Source: Mucilaginibacter xinganensis (GTDB taxonomy: Bacteria; Bacteroidota; Bacteroidia; Sphingobacteriales; Sphingobacteriaceae). From it: DNA of 64,000 nt. Below, piece after piece: positions 1 through 9,421 of this stretch. The stretch's first letter is position 1. Each line of letters starts with the position of its first letter. A program made the translations under genes and the position numbers. Under the pieces are notes generated by a model that made no database searches, had not been told where the DNA came from, and worked only from the letters and a program-made list of their open reading frames with translations. The DNA is taken from assembly GCA_026225055.1 (NCBI GenBank), contig JAMFSA010000029.1, forward strand, positions 62,001 through 126,000, in the 5' to 3' direction.

Positions 1-1391
1 TCAAACAAACGCTCCTGTAAGATGGCCTCTCTCGGATTGGCATCTATAGCCTGATTAGGATAGCCCATAGTAGCAGCATTATAATTTGTACCATAAGCCC
101 TGGATCTTACCTGATTTATCTCATTGCTGGGGTCCTGCCCCAGGTACACTTCGGCTGTTGCCTTTAGCAGCAGCAGATCAGCATACCGGTATATCGGAAA
201 ATCATTAGTGATGTACCTCACTCCTCCATCCTGCTCGCCTTGATACTTATCGACAAAGCAACCGGCTATCTGGTACGTGCCATTGCTCAATTTATTATAT
301 GCTGGCTGAATACTGGCCAGTGCCCTGGTATCAAGCGTATTAAATTTTCTGAATGCGGCAATGGTAACAGGTGCACGCAACAGGCCACCCCAGTTATCTG
401 TATTTACGTTAAACTGACGGTTAGCCACTGAATCGTAAAAGTTGGAGATAAGGCCCGATTGTGGCACATAGGTACTTTGTACCCAAGCCATACCATTATT
501 GCCAGCAGTAGCCGCAGACTCATTAAACTGGTAGTGAATGGCAAATATGATCTCGTTGTTACCCTTGTTTGTACTTGCGAAAACTGAGGGATAAGAAGCC
601 AGCAATTGTAAACCGGCTGCATTGGTTTGGATATCATTTAACGCGTTTTCAGCGGTAGTTGCATCAGCAGATCCGCCACCACGGCTGCTGGTCCAAAGAT
701 AAACCTCGGCCTTAAGCATTAATGTTGCCGATTTTGACCAGTACCCTTTTGAGTTTTTGAATGAATAATCAGTCCCATAACTGCTTACCGATTTATCAAT
801 ATCAGATTTGATCAGTGCCATTACAACTGTAGGGTCTGAAGCTGCTTTAGCCAGGTTTGAGATATTTATGCTGCTGCCGGTTACCGGGTCGGTTTGTATA
901 ACAACGCCACCCCATGTACGGTACATCTGAAAATAGTAAAATGCACGCATCCCATAGCAAATGCCTAAATAGTAATTTTTGTTGGCGGCAGTAACAATAT
1001 TGGTAGAATTTAACTTAGAGATCATCAGGTTGATCTGATCGATATTGTAGTAAAAGTTACCAAAACTACTTACTCCCGGGTTATCCAGGTTAAGATTCTC
1101 CTGCCATAAACGCTCTTCTCCCTGTGTGGCTTCGCCGGTAAAAGCTGAACCGGAACCAGGGTCGGTGCCGAATATATCGGCACGCATTTCACCTAATACC
1201 TGAAAGTTATTGGTGCTGGTTCTGAAATTAGTATGTATACCTGCAATAAATGCATCAAACTGACTTGCATTTAGGAAATAATTAACATCTGATATACTGC
1301 TCACTGGTGCCAGGCTTAAGTCCTTGCGGCATGAGCTTATCAGGGTAAGAAACCCTAAACCTGATAAAATTATGATTATGTACTTCTTCAT
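1..1391 (-). CDS. SusD/RagB-family outer-membrane lipoprotein (3' end cut by window)
   Basis: Surface glycan-binding lipoprotein that caps a SusC transporter. The reading frame is open from an ATG at 1391 to the left edge, so the C-terminus is missing; 463 codons are visible. The N-terminus MKKYIIIILSG is a signal peptide ending in the lipobox ISSC, followed by RKD. SusD hallmarks are visible: the YYLGICYGMRAFYYFQMYRTWGG stretch (given here only as the family's helical repeat region), the FPIYRYADLLLLKAE-like block near the C-terminal part and the late EAILQERLFE block. It lies 18 bases downstream of the SusC gene and is almost certainly co-transcribed with it. The substrate is not evident. 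Family assignment is firm. Confidence 0.93.
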   Translation of the reverse strand, partial: MKKYIIIILSGLGFLTLISSCRKDLSLAPVSSISDVNYFLNASQFDAFIAGIHTNFRTSTNNFQVLGEMRADIFGTDPGSGSAFTGEATQGEERLWQENLNLDNPGVSSFGNFYYNIDQINLMISKLNSTNIVTAANKNYYLGICYGMRAFYYFQMYRTWGGVVIQTDPVTGSSINISNLAKAASDPTVVMALIKSDIDKSVSSYGTDYSFKNSKGYWSKSATLMLKAEVYLWTSSRGGGSADATTAENALNDIQTNAAGLQLLASYPSVFASTNKGNNEIIFAIHYQFNESAATAGNNGMAWVQSTYVPQSGLISNFYDSVANRQFNVNTDNWGGLLRAPVTIAAFRKFNTLDTRALASIQPAYNKLSNGTYQIAGCFVDKYQGEQDGGVRYITNDFPIYRYADLLLLKATAEVYLGQDPSNEINQVRSRAYGTNYNAATMGYPNQAIDANPREAILQERLF

Positions 1392-1409
1392 TTTAATTTG
1401 ATTAATAGT

Positions 1410-4400
1410 TTATAAGGAAACCTGAACACCTAATATATAAGTACGTGGTGTTGGATAAGTACCCTGGTATACCCCGCTAATGGTGTTGGTACCCGGTATT
1501 ACAGGTGCTTCGGGATCAGGGCCGCTAAACTTCTTTATATAAAATAAATTTGTGCCGCTTACATAAATCCTGGCTGATTTAAATACCCTGGTTTTGGCCA
1601 GCAATGCTTTAGCAAAAGTATACGATAGTGTAATTTCACGGCAAGCCAGGTAATCACCACTCTCGTAAAATTCAGAGTTTTCGCCCTGTAAGTTTGCAAC
1701 AGCATTGTTGCCACGTGTATAGTTATCTTTTGAACCTGCTACCTGGTCGGCATAATACACCTTAGGTATCATGGTATTGGTATTGGTTGGTGTCCAGGCA
1801 TCTTTTATCTCATCAATAAAATTAAATGATCCCTGGTAACCACCTAATGACCGGGCTACAAAATCATTATAAATGGTATTTCCTAATGAATAGTCGAAAC
1901 GGGTATATAGCGAGAATCCTTTGTAAGCAGCATTAAAATTAAAACCACCTGTCCAGGTTGGGTAAATATTGCCGAGATACACCTGATCGCGCGAATCAAT
2001 GATACCATCACCATTCACATCTTCCCAGTTCACATCTCCTGGTTGAATATGCCCGCCTTTGCCAGCTGGCAAATTTGGCCCGGTAATCCCTGCTATATTG
2101 TCGGTTCGGTTACCTGCTACTGCCTGTACCTGCGCTTGGTTAGCAAAAATACCCAGCTCTTTATAGCCATATATCTGGCCCATTGATTGGCCTTCCTGTA
2201 AACCGCCTACCCATTGAAGCTGACCAGTTTTTGGGTTGTAAACCTGCACACCGCCCTGCCTGTTATTTGGCTGGCCGTTATATGGCAACTTTAATATTTT
2301 ATTTTTATCGTAGGATGCTGTAGCGCCAAAATCCAGTCTTAAACCATTTGGATTATTAATAATGTTAGCCTTTAAGGTAAACTCAACCCCTTTGTTCTGA
2401 AGACTGCCATCATTTGTTTCCAGCGTGCTGAAACCGGCATAGCTTGGCAACTGCAAATTGGTGATCAGGTTACTGGTTACACGGTCATAATAATCAAACA
2501 ATAAGCTTATACGGTCATGGAAAAATCCCAGGTCGATACCTGCATCTTTGGTATTACTGGTTTCCCATTGCAGGGTTGAAAGTGTTGGTGCTGTGTTGGA
2601 TATACCACCTACACCATTATAAGTACTTGTTGCGCTATATATACCTTGTGCATCATAAGCATTGATATTGGTTACGTTACCGTTTGATCCGTAGCTGATG
2701 CGCGGCTTAATTGTGGATATAATTTTGCTTATACCTGAGTTTTGAAAGAAATCTTCTCTTTGCAAATTCCAGCCGGCAGACATGCCCGGAAAATACCCTA
2801 TTCTTTTTTGAGGGGAAAGCACTGAAACACCATCTTCCCTCAGTACAAATGACGCCAGGTATTTTTGATCGTAATCATAGTTTAACCTGGTAAAACTTGA
2901 TATAATGCGGGTTTCCGAAGTTTTACTGTAATTGCTTCCGGCGGCAAAAGTTGTTGACGCGTTAGCCGTTGATATATCGTCTGTTGATGCCCCGGTACCT
3001 GAAACCTGCTGATCAAAAATATTATAATCATAATATTCCCCTCCCAGCAACAGGCTAAAATTATTTTTACCAAATGATTTATTGTAGTTTAAAGTAGCAT
3101 CATAGGTTTGTTGAAAATCCCTTTCGGAATAGGCTGTAGCTGGCCGGGTAGTGCTGTTATAAGTTTGAGGATTAGCAAATATGTTGGTATAAAGCTGTGT
3201 AGCATCCTGAAAGCTTTGATTTATGATGTTGTTATAATACCCACTGCCGGATACTTTGAAAAACAGGCCGGGCAATATTTGCCAGTTAACAGCCGCATTA
3301 ACTGTAATTTTATCATTTTCATTACTGTTATGGTATTTCTGCAACCAGTATAAAGGGTTACCATCAGTTACGCTGTTACCCGGATTGGGCTGGGTTTGGG
3401 CAGCATCAAGCCATGGATTAAACGTTGGCCATAATGATAACGTCCTGTAAATATCATTTGTTTCTGAGTTTGAAACCACGCCAAGCTGGCTGGATGTAGA
3501 GAAGGTAAGGCCGCTAATTACCTCAACATTTGGTTTTACTTTATAAGAACCATTGAAATTGCCTGAATAGCGGTCATACGACGAACCAACAATTACCCCG
3601 GGTTCATTATAATATCCCAAACTTGCAAAGTAAGTTCCTTTATCGTTTCCACCAGATGCACTTAAATAATGATCAACGGTCTGCGTGTTCCGGAATAAAG
3701 CATCTGAAACCTGTCCGCTATGATCTTTAAAGATTATTTTATGACCTGGATTTGCAGGATCTTCCTCATCCTGCCAGCCTTGCTGCAAAAGCCCGATATT
3801 AGCAGGAGTTTCTGCCTGTATATCAAACGATCCCAAATCGGCAGGGTCTGTTAATAAACCATACCCCCTGGTTTGGTTAAGCGTGTTGAGCTGAGCGGCA
3901 GTAAGGCTTGTTTCCCCAGGGTTAAGCGCCAGGAAAGTATTCAGCCTGCCCAAACGGCCATAGTAAATATAGTCCGCAGCATCTACATACTTATAGCCCT
4001 GTCTTTCCTGATTAAAGCCGGTTGTAAATTTGTAGGTTATATCTGATGTGCCTGATTTACCATGTTTAGTGGTGATCAATATAACCCCATTATTGGCCCT
4101 TGCACCATATATGGCGGTAGATGCAGCATCCTTTAGGATATTTACCGACTCGATATCCTCCGTAGGGATATCCTGGTAAGATCTGATGACACCATCAACC
4201 ACTATCAACGGCGAGCTTGGGCTGTTAATAGAAGCGCCCCCGCGTAATAATAATAGCGGCGCTGAACCGGGTGACCCACTCGCGGCAATTACCTGGATAC
4301 CTGATACGGTTCCCTGCAATGCAGAAGCAATGTTGGCCCGAGGCGCACTTTCCAAAACCTGGTTATCCAGCTTTGCAACCGAGCTGGTTATTGTTGCTCT

Positions 4401-4754
4401 CGATTGTGAACCGTAACCAACAACCAGTACTTCCTTTAAACTTTTGGCATCCACTTTAAGGGATATGTTAATTACAGTTTGGCTGGTAACCTTAACTTCG
4501 CGGGCTTCATAACCCACCATTGTAAAAACCAATACCCCCCCACTCGGAACCTGAAGGTTAAATTTGCCATTTAAATCGGTTTGTGTGCCATTTGCGGTTC
4601 CCTTCAGTGAAACAGATACCCCCGGCAGGGCACTATTATCATCAGAGGCGGAAACCTGACCACTAATTTTTTTCGTTTGGGCATGAGCTACAGCAAACAG
4701 GAATACTCCTATTGCTATTAACAAGGCCCGGTAAAAAGTAAAATTTTGTTTCAT
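1410..4754 (-). CDS. SusC/RagA-family TonB-dependent outer-membrane transporter
   Basis: Imports oligosaccharides (or another ligand bound by the partner SusD) across the outer membrane using TonB energy. The protein has 1114 residues, the usual SusC length. It has a signal peptide (about 1-25, ending AHAQ), a CarboxypepD_reg domain (about 30-110), a plug domain beginning near LKEVLVVGYGSQ, then a 22-strand-type barrel. The SusC signature with DAASTAIYGARANNGVILI lies near residue 210. It is the first gene of the minus-strand susC-susD pair and is divergent from a FadR-type regulator gene. A perfect palindrome (4774-4794) lies 20 bases before its start codon, suggesting direct repression by that regulator. 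The substrate is unknown. Genes further left, outside the window, would decide it. Confidence 0.95.
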   Translation of the reverse strand: MKQNFTFYRALLIAIGVFLFAVAHAQTKKISGQVSASDDNSALPGVSVSLKGTANGTQTDLNGKFNLQVPSGGVLVFTMVGYEAREVKVTSQTVINISLKVDAKSLKEVLVVGYGSQSRATITSSVAKLDNQVLESAPRANIASALQGTVSGIQVIAASGSPGSAPLLLLRGGASINSPSSPLIVVDGVIRSYQDIPTEDIESVNILKDAASTAIYGARANNGVILITTKHGKSGTSDITYKFTTGFNQERQGYKYVDAADYIYYGRLGRLNTFLALNPGETSLTAAQLNTLNQTRGYGLLTDPADLGSFDIQAETPANIGLLQQGWQDEEDPANPGHKIIFKDHSGQVSDALFRNTQTVDHYLSASGGNDKGTYFASLGYYNEPGVIVGSSYDRYSGNFNGSYKVKPNVEVISGLTFSTSSQLGVVSNSETNDIYRTLSLWPTFNPWLDAAQTQPNPGNSVTDGNPLYWLQKYHNSNENDKITVNAAVNWQILPGLFFKVSGSGYYNNIINQSFQDATQLYTNIFANPQTYNSTTRPATAYSERDFQQTYDATLNYNKSFGKNNFSLLLGGEYYDYNIFDQQVSGTGASTDDISTANASTTFAAGSNYSKTSETRIISSFTRLNYDYDQKYLASFVLREDGVSVLSPQKRIGYFPGMSAGWNLQREDFFQNSGISKIISTIKPRISYGSNGNVTNINAYDAQGIYSATSTYNGVGGISNTAPTLSTLQWETSNTKDAGIDLGFFHDRISLLFDYYDRVTSNLITNLQLPSYAGFSTLETNDGSLQNKGVEFTLKANIINNPNGLRLDFGATASYDKNKILKLPYNGQPNNRQGGVQVYNPKTGQLQWVGGLQEGQSMGQIYGYKELGIFANQAQVQAVAGNRTDNIAGITGPNLPAGKGGHIQPGDVNWEDVNGDGIIDSRDQVYLGNIYPTWTGGFNFNAAYKGFSLYTRFDYSLGNTIYNDFVARSLGGYQGSFNFIDEIKDAWTPTNTNTMIPKVYYADQVAGSKDNYTRGNNAVANLQGENSEFYESGDYLACREITLSYTFAKALLAKTRVFKSARIYVSGTNLFYIKKFSGPDPEAPVIPGTNTISGVYQGTYPTPRTYILGVQVSL

Positions 4755-4773
4755 AATAAATTTAGTTTAATTA

Positions 4774-4794
4774 GTATTATGTCATACATAATAC
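4774..4794. promoter_or_regulatory. Probable FadR/GntR operator O1, proximal to susC
   Basis: Seen directly: the inverted repeat GTATTATGT-CAT-ACATAATAC, perfect 9-base arms around a 3-base spacer. The core GT-N3-AC matches the core known for FadR-subfamily GntR regulators. It lies 20 bases upstream of the susC ATG, consistent with repression of susCD. Binding by the neighbouring regulator is inferred. Confidence 0.7.
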
Positions 4795-4954
4795 AATTGT
4801 AATTATTAGAATCAATATTTGCAAATAATTATTTTCAATAATCAATCACTTAAATACCTGTGTGTTATAAGTACACTTTAGCTAAACCGGCAAAAAATGG
4901 GCTTGGTTAAACGCACGGAGGCTTTTAATAAAAATATATTTATTAAGATTTTTC

Positions 4955-4969
4955 TTATGTCATACATAA
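4955..4969. promoter_or_regulatory. Probable FadR/GntR operator O2, proximal to the regulator gene
   Basis: The same 15-base core TTATGTCATACATAA as at 4777-4791, here with 6-base perfect arms and an identical CAT spacer. It lies about 95 bases before the regulator start, as expected for autoregulation or for looping with O1. Confidence 0.65.
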
Positions 4970-5064
4970 AACTTTTTTCAACATTAATTTAGTTTTTAAA
5001 AAAGTTGTTGTTTATTTACACCAAAACATTTAAATAATTTAAACTTTTCATAAGTTTAATCGAT

Positions 5065-5772
5065 ATGAAATCAAGCAATCTTATTGAAAGTCTGCGTAAT
5101 GTTGATACGAGCTCACTTGTTGACCGGGTGGAAAAAAATTTAATTGAGCTTTTTATTGAAAAGGAGTTTAAGGTTGGCGATACCATACCTACTGAGCTTG
5201 AACTGACAGAAGCAATGGGCGTTAGCCGGACGGTGATCCGAGAAGCCCTGCTCCGCCTCCGGATGATCGGGCTCATCGACTCAAAAAAACACAGGGGAGC
5301 CGTTATTACCAGCCCCGACCTGACCACTATTCTGCAAAAAAGCATGAATCCGCAAATGCTGGATGAAGCCACACTAAGAGAGATATTTGAGATGCGCCTG
5401 TCCCTGGAAATAGGTATGGCTGATTTTATTGTACAACGTGTTACGGATAAAGATATAGCTGATTTAAAAGCAATCGTAAAATCTGAACCAAAAAAGGCAC
5501 AGACACATTTATTCCAGATTGAGCAGGAGATTAAATTCCATGGCAAATTATATGATATTACGGGGAACGAAACCCTTAAGAATTTTCAAAAAATGCTTTT
5601 GCCGGTATTTGATTATGTACACCAGAGCGGTTTATTAAAAAAACAAGTAGTATTAAAGGAGTTTGTTTCACATGCAGGCCTGATCAAGTTAATAGAAGAA
5701 GGTTCGGCTGAAAAACTTAGAAATGGTATACGCAATCACCTTGAAAATCATTTTGTAAGGCTATTCGACTAA
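5065..5772 (+). CDS. FadR-subfamily GntR transcriptional regulator (wHTH + FCD)
   Basis: DNA-binding repressor or activator that responds to a small carboxylate ligand. The 235-residue length is typical. The winged HTH (about 18-85) contains IPTELELTEAMGVSRTVIREAL. The all-helical FCD domain (about 100-230) carries the expected metal or ligand histidines: FHGKLYD, SHAGLIKLI and the C-terminal NHLENHF. It is divergent from susC, with two matching palindromes in between. FCD regulators usually sense sugar acids or other organic acids (known for UxuR, ExuR, LldR). In Bacteroidota, FCD genes beside susCD often go with uronate, alginate or pectin use, so a uronate-type effector is an inference. 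A hairpin terminator follows at 5803. Confidence 0.92.
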   Translation: MKSSNLIESLRNVDTSSLVDRVEKNLIELFIEKEFKVGDTIPTELELTEAMGVSRTVIREALLRLRMIGLIDSKKHRGAVITSPDLTTILQKSMNPQMLDEATLREIFEMRLSLEIGMADFIVQRVTDKDIADLKAIVKSEPKKAQTHLFQIEQEIKFHGKLYDITGNETLKNFQKMLLPVFDYVHQSGLLKKQVVLKEFVSHAGLIKLIEEGSAEKLRNGIRNHLENHFVRLFD

Positions 5773-5802
5773 TCCCTTTTTAATCTGTATCGCTAAGCAT
5801 AC

Positions 5803-5840
5803 AAAAGCCTGATACTTGTAAGTACCGGGCTTTTTGTTTT
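5803..5840 (+). terminator. Rho-independent terminator after the FadR-type gene
   Basis: The stem pairs AAAGCCTG with CGGGCTTT (7 of 8) and continues with TACTT/AAGTA, followed by a T-rich run. It starts 30 bases after the stop codon. Confidence 0.8.
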
Positions 5841-5907
5841 TATGTCGATTTTATAATATGACCCAAAATTGCAAGCTTATTTTGGCTAATTTGGATTTTT
5901 GAAATAA

Positions 5908-7053
5908 ATGCTGCTTAGATCCATAATATTTACTGGTGCTATTAATAGCTTATTTTTTATCTTTCTTTTGAAGAATAAACCTAAAAATTCGGATAACGAC
6001 CGAATATTAATGGTATGGATGGGGATTATTTCGCTGCAATTAGGCTTTTATTATGATAACTTATCTACCAACCCCATTTTTCCGGGCTATTTACAATTGT
6101 TAGGTTTTTCACTGCCTTTAGTTAATTCTCCGATACTTTATTTCTATATCCGTTCCTTATCTCTTGGAGCAGGCTTTAAATGGAAAAACATATGGATCCA
6201 TTTATTGCCATTCCTGATTTTTAACTGCATAACTTTTTTCATTCATTACACCCAAGCTCATGACCTTTATTTAAAAGATGGGTTCCCGCATTTTAGCAGT
6301 ACATTAAATTCAACAATTAGCTATTTCTTAACCGCTTTACTGGCAATTATTCCCGGGTACTACACTGTTTTAAGCCTGCTTGTACTTTTGCAGCATCAAA
6401 AAAGACTGCCGGATAATTATTCCTATACCGAAAAAATAAACCTGAACTGGCTAAAATGGATTGTTATTTCACTGCTTGTTCTTTTCGCCGGGCTATTTCT
6501 GTTCATCAGGTATGGGGTCACTTACCGTATTGTGAGTTACCCTGACCTTTTTGCAGTTGTTGGGGCAATCCTTACGATCTATGTTTTTTTTATCGGTCTC
6601 TTTGGTTTGCGTCAGAATGCCGTATTTAATAACGATATATTCGTTCAGGCATATCTCAACGAAGAAGACATTGTAACATCAAACTATAAAAATTCAGGAC
6701 TAAGCGATGAAAAAACTGATCAAATTTTTGTTCGGTTAAAACTTCACATGGATGAAAAGAAACCTTTTTTGAAAGAAGATCTGAGCCTTGCTGCATTGGC
6801 AGCGGAGCTGGAGATCACAGCAAACCAACTTTCACAAGTTATCAACCAAAAAACCAGCTCCAATTTTTTTAATTTTATAAACAGTTATCGGGTAGCAACC
6901 GTTAAAGAAAAGTTTAAAGATCCCGCCCTGGCCGCTTATTCAATATTGGGCATCGCATACGATTCAGGCTTTCGTTCAAAGTCTTCTTTCAATAAAATTT
7001 TTAAGGAAACTACAGGCCAAACACCTTTACAATACCGAAAGGCTGTTGGTTAA
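5908..7053 (+). CDS. Membrane-anchored AraC-family regulator
   Basis: Transcription regulator fused to a multi-pass membrane sensor. Residues 1-240 contain about seven hydrophobic helices (for example LGFSLPLVNSPILYFYIRSL, and an FAVVGAILTIYVFFIGLFGL segment before 240). About 281-378 form the AraC double HTH, with SLAALAAELEITANQLSQVI and the second-helix block GIAYDSGFRSKSSFNKIF. It ends in TGQTPLQYRK, the standard AraC tail. The 381-residue length matches this common Bacteroidota architecture. The start at 5908 puts the first helix at the N-terminus. The ligand is unknown. The next gene starts 77 bases later on the same strand and may be a partner. Confidence 0.9.
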   Translation: MLLRSIIFTGAINSLFFIFLLKNKPKNSDNDRILMVWMGIISLQLGFYYDNLSTNPIFPGYLQLLGFSLPLVNSPILYFYIRSLSLGAGFKWKNIWIHLLPFLIFNCITFFIHYTQAHDLYLKDGFPHFSSTLNSTISYFLTALLAIIPGYYTVLSLLVLLQHQKRLPDNYSYTEKINLNWLKWIVISLLVLFAGLFLFIRYGVTYRIVSYPDLFAVVGAILTIYVFFIGLFGLRQNAVFNNDIFVQAYLNEEDIVTSNYKNSGLSDEKTDQIFVRLKLHMDEKKPFLKEDLSLAALAAELEITANQLSQVINQKTSSNFFNFINSYRVATVKEKFKDPALAAYSILGIAYDSGFRSKSSFNKIFKETTGQTPLQYRKAVG

Positions 7054-7129
7054 TAGATTTACAGGTCTTTCCCTACCTTTTCGGACGATTGACATTCATT
7101 TTAAACTTTCATTTGCTAAAAATAAAGCA

Positions 7130-7783
7130 ATGGAAACTTTAACAGTTGTTCACAAAATTAATATTGCGATACATATCGCAGCAGGCTCTTTAGCATTAGT
7201 TATTGGTTTAATAGCCATTATTGTAAGTAAGGGAAAAAAGCCGCACAGGTTAGCCGGGCGGTTATTCCTGATCCTGATGTCTATTGTTATTATAACCGGA
7301 CTGATTGGGGTATTCGTGTTCGGAAGAAATACTTTTTTACTGGTTATAACAGTATTGAGCGGTTATCTGGCATTTTCCGGATACCGGGTTATAAAAGCAA
7401 AATCAAATAGCCCTAAGTTTATAGATATAGGTATATGCCTATTATCCCTAATATCCGTATTGTACTTCCTTTACTATTTTAAATCTATCGGAATGATATG
7501 GTCACCGGTGATTATTTATAGTACGGTAGGCTATTTGTTTTTGATTATAGCGTATGATCTTGGCAGATACTTTATACCAACTAAAGCATACATAAACATA
7601 TGGATACATGAACATATTTTAAAAATGATAAGCGCTTTCACCGGGTTACTATCTGCTTTTTCAGGAACAGTATTCCCGCAATATCAACCCTACAGCCAGT
7701 TTATCCCATCTATTTTGGGGACATTAGTTGCAATCTGCTTTATGATAGCTGTTTCCTACAGAAAAAGATATGATATTACTTAA
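7130..7783 (+). CDS. Polytopic inner-membrane protein, DUF2306-like
   Basis: Function not recognised. I chose the ATG at 7130 (METLTVVHKIN, 217 residues) because the longer frame from 7046 overlaps the preceding gene and adds a non-conserved-looking leader. The protein has about seven hydrophobic helices. The N-terminal HIAAGSLALVIGL followed by KPHRLAGRLF resembles the H...HR pattern of DUF2306/heme-type membrane proteins, and a further histidine pair occurs in WIHEHILKM. It follows the membrane AraC gene closely on the same strand and may be co-transcribed. Its 3' end converges on the MFS gene with a 42-base gap. Confidence 0.75.
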   Translation: METLTVVHKINIAIHIAAGSLALVIGLIAIIVSKGKKPHRLAGRLFLILMSIVIITGLIGVFVFGRNTFLLVITVLSGYLAFSGYRVIKAKSNSPKFIDIGICLLSLISVLYFLYYFKSIGMIWSPVIIYSTVGYLFLIIAYDLGRYFIPTKAYINIWIHEHILKMISAFTGLLSAFSGTVFPQYQPYSQFIPSILGTLVAICFMIAVSYRKRYDIT

Positions 7784-7825
7784 AACCGATTGGGTAATCC
7801 CTCCACAGCCTATTCATTTTTGTAA

Positions 7826-9421
7826 TTAGAAGGCAACAGCAGCCGGTTGATTGTTTTTTACGCTGATATCCACTTGTCCAACCGACGGAAAAAGTGCAAT
7901 CAATAAAATCGTCCCTAAAATCAGCCAGCTTATCCAATGGTAATAGTCAACCGAAAACTTAAGCTGGCTTTGTACTGTAATACCTTTAGTTAAAAGCCCA
8001 TTGGCTATTTTTATGGCCTGGTCGGGCGCTGTTCCGCGGCTGATCAAGGCTTGCTGGTAAGTAGCTAACCTTTGCACCGCAGCGGGATTAAGCGGGCTCA
8101 GTTGCTCCTGTAAACGGTTGTAATGATTTTGCTGGCCGTAAAGCTGGAAAAAATTAATTAGCGCGATGCTGCTCCCGAAGCCTGAGAACCGGACGAAAAT
8201 ACCTACTGCAGATCCGGTATTGCCCAAATGGGCAGGAGCAGCAGAAACAAGAAAAAGAATAATCGGCACCATCAGCATCCCTGCTCCCATACCTTGCAAC
8301 ACCAACGGAATAATGAGATCAACCGCGTCTGCCTGGGTGGTAAAAATAACACTCATCCATACATGAAATATAAGCAGGATAATAAAGCCGGTAATAAATA
8401 TAAGCCTGGTTGCTCTCTTCAAAAGCAACATTCTTGAAGCAATAATTACGCTGAGGATGATCCCCGCGATATTGTACAGCAATAAATACCCGACATGTAT
8501 GGGATCAAGCCCAAGCACACCGCCGATAAACGAAGTGGTGATACCAAAAGACCCTCTGATAATATAAAACACAAACAGCAATATGGCACCCAGTACAAAT
8601 TTTGGATTCCTGAATGCCTCTAAATATATGTATGGCTTTTTAAGGTTCAATTGCCTGATGATGAATAAAATCAACAGTAAAATTACCGCAATCACCCTCA
8701 CCCATATCCGTGGATCATCGAGCCAGTTATATTGCTGCCCGTAAACCAGCACATAACCGATAAGGCATAAACCGGTAGAATAAATAGCAAAGCTGGCCCA
8801 ATCAAGCCGATATAGGGGAAGCCTTTTATTCAGCCTTACATTGTTCATGATGATAAACAAAATCACTGCACCAGGCACATACGAATAAATAGCACATTTA
8901 TAGATCACGTTATAATCAAAGGCATCAATAATTGTAGCAGTAATTAATGTGGTTAAAGGTATAACACATAACAATACACAATACACCACCGAATAACCGA
9001 TCTCCTTTGAACGTTCGCTATGCAGCTTGCTGAACATCAATGTAAGCGTGATACTGATGGTGCCGCAGGTTAGCAAACCTTGTATATAGCGCATAGCCAA
9101 AAGCAGCAGGAATGAATGTGTGATATAGCACAGGTAACAAGTGCCTATCAACAACATTACCCCAACCAGCATATATTCCTTACTGGCGATATTTTTAAAA
9201 AAACGGCCTTCCAACACCACGAAACTGGCCATAGCCCCATAAAGTATAATGAGTGAATACTGCACATCATTAGGGCTAACGCCGTAATAACCCGCGGCGG
9301 CGTTTACATTGCTCACAGATAGTGCAAATAGTACTACACCGGGCAAAACCACAATAAGCAAAGCAAAACGGACGAGCCACTCTGGTACCCATGTTTTAAA
9401 AACGGGGATGGTGTTACTCAT
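7826..9421 (-). CDS. MFS drug/proton antiporter, DHA2/EmrB type
   Basis: Inner-membrane export pump expected to move hydrophobic toxic compounds in exchange for protons. The 531-residue length and about 14 hydrophobic segments fit the DHA2 group. The N-terminus lies after a TWVPEW amphipathic stretch, and the C-terminal half has VLQGMGAGMLMVPIIL and GNTGSAVGIFVRFSG, similar to the motif-C region of EmrB relatives. Its ATG overlaps the end of the upstream HlyD-like gene by 8 bases (shared ATGAGTAA), so the two are translationally coupled. Together with the TolC-like gene it forms an EmrA-EmrB-TolC set. The drug specificity cannot be read from sequence. Confidence 0.88.
   Translation of the reverse strand: MSNTIPVFKTWVPEWLVRFALLIVVLPGVVLFALSVSNVNAAAGYYGVSPNDVQYSLIILYGAMASFVVLEGRFFKNIASKEYMLVGVMLLIGTCYLCYITHSFLLLLAMRYIQGLLTCGTISITLTLMFSKLHSERSKEIGYSVVYCVLLCVIPLTTLITATIIDAFDYNVIYKCAIYSYVPGAVILFIIMNNVRLNKRLPLYRLDWASFAIYSTGLCLIGYVLVYGQQYNWLDDPRIWVRVIAVILLLILFIIRQLNLKKPYIYLEAFRNPKFVLGAILLFVFYIIRGSFGITTSFIGGVLGLDPIHVGYLLLYNIAGIILSVIIASRMLLLKRATRLIFITGFIILLIFHVWMSVIFTTQADAVDLIIPLVLQGMGAGMLMVPIILFLVSAAPAHLGNTGSAVGIFVRFSGFGSSIALINFFQLYGQQNHYNRLQEQLSPLNPAAVQRLATYQQALISRGTAPDQAIKIANGLLTKGITVQSQLKFSVDYYHWISWLILGTILLIALFPSVGQVDISVKNNQPAAVAF

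Larger units (their letters stand above)
4755..5064. other. Divergent susC / FadR-regulator intergenic region (310 bases)
   Basis: This AT-rich stretch separates susC (minus) from the GntR-family regulator (plus). It contains two copies of the palindrome TTATGT-CAT-ACATAA, 178 bases apart, and no open reading frame of note. I found no exact TAnnTTTG box on either strand, so the promoter positions are unassigned. Confidence 0.7.

Noticed and set aside
5016-5546. 176-codon minus-strand frame opposite the FadR-type gene
   Set aside because: Low-complexity Ser/Ile-rich translation, fully antisense to a well-supported GntR gene; a codon-bias shadow.
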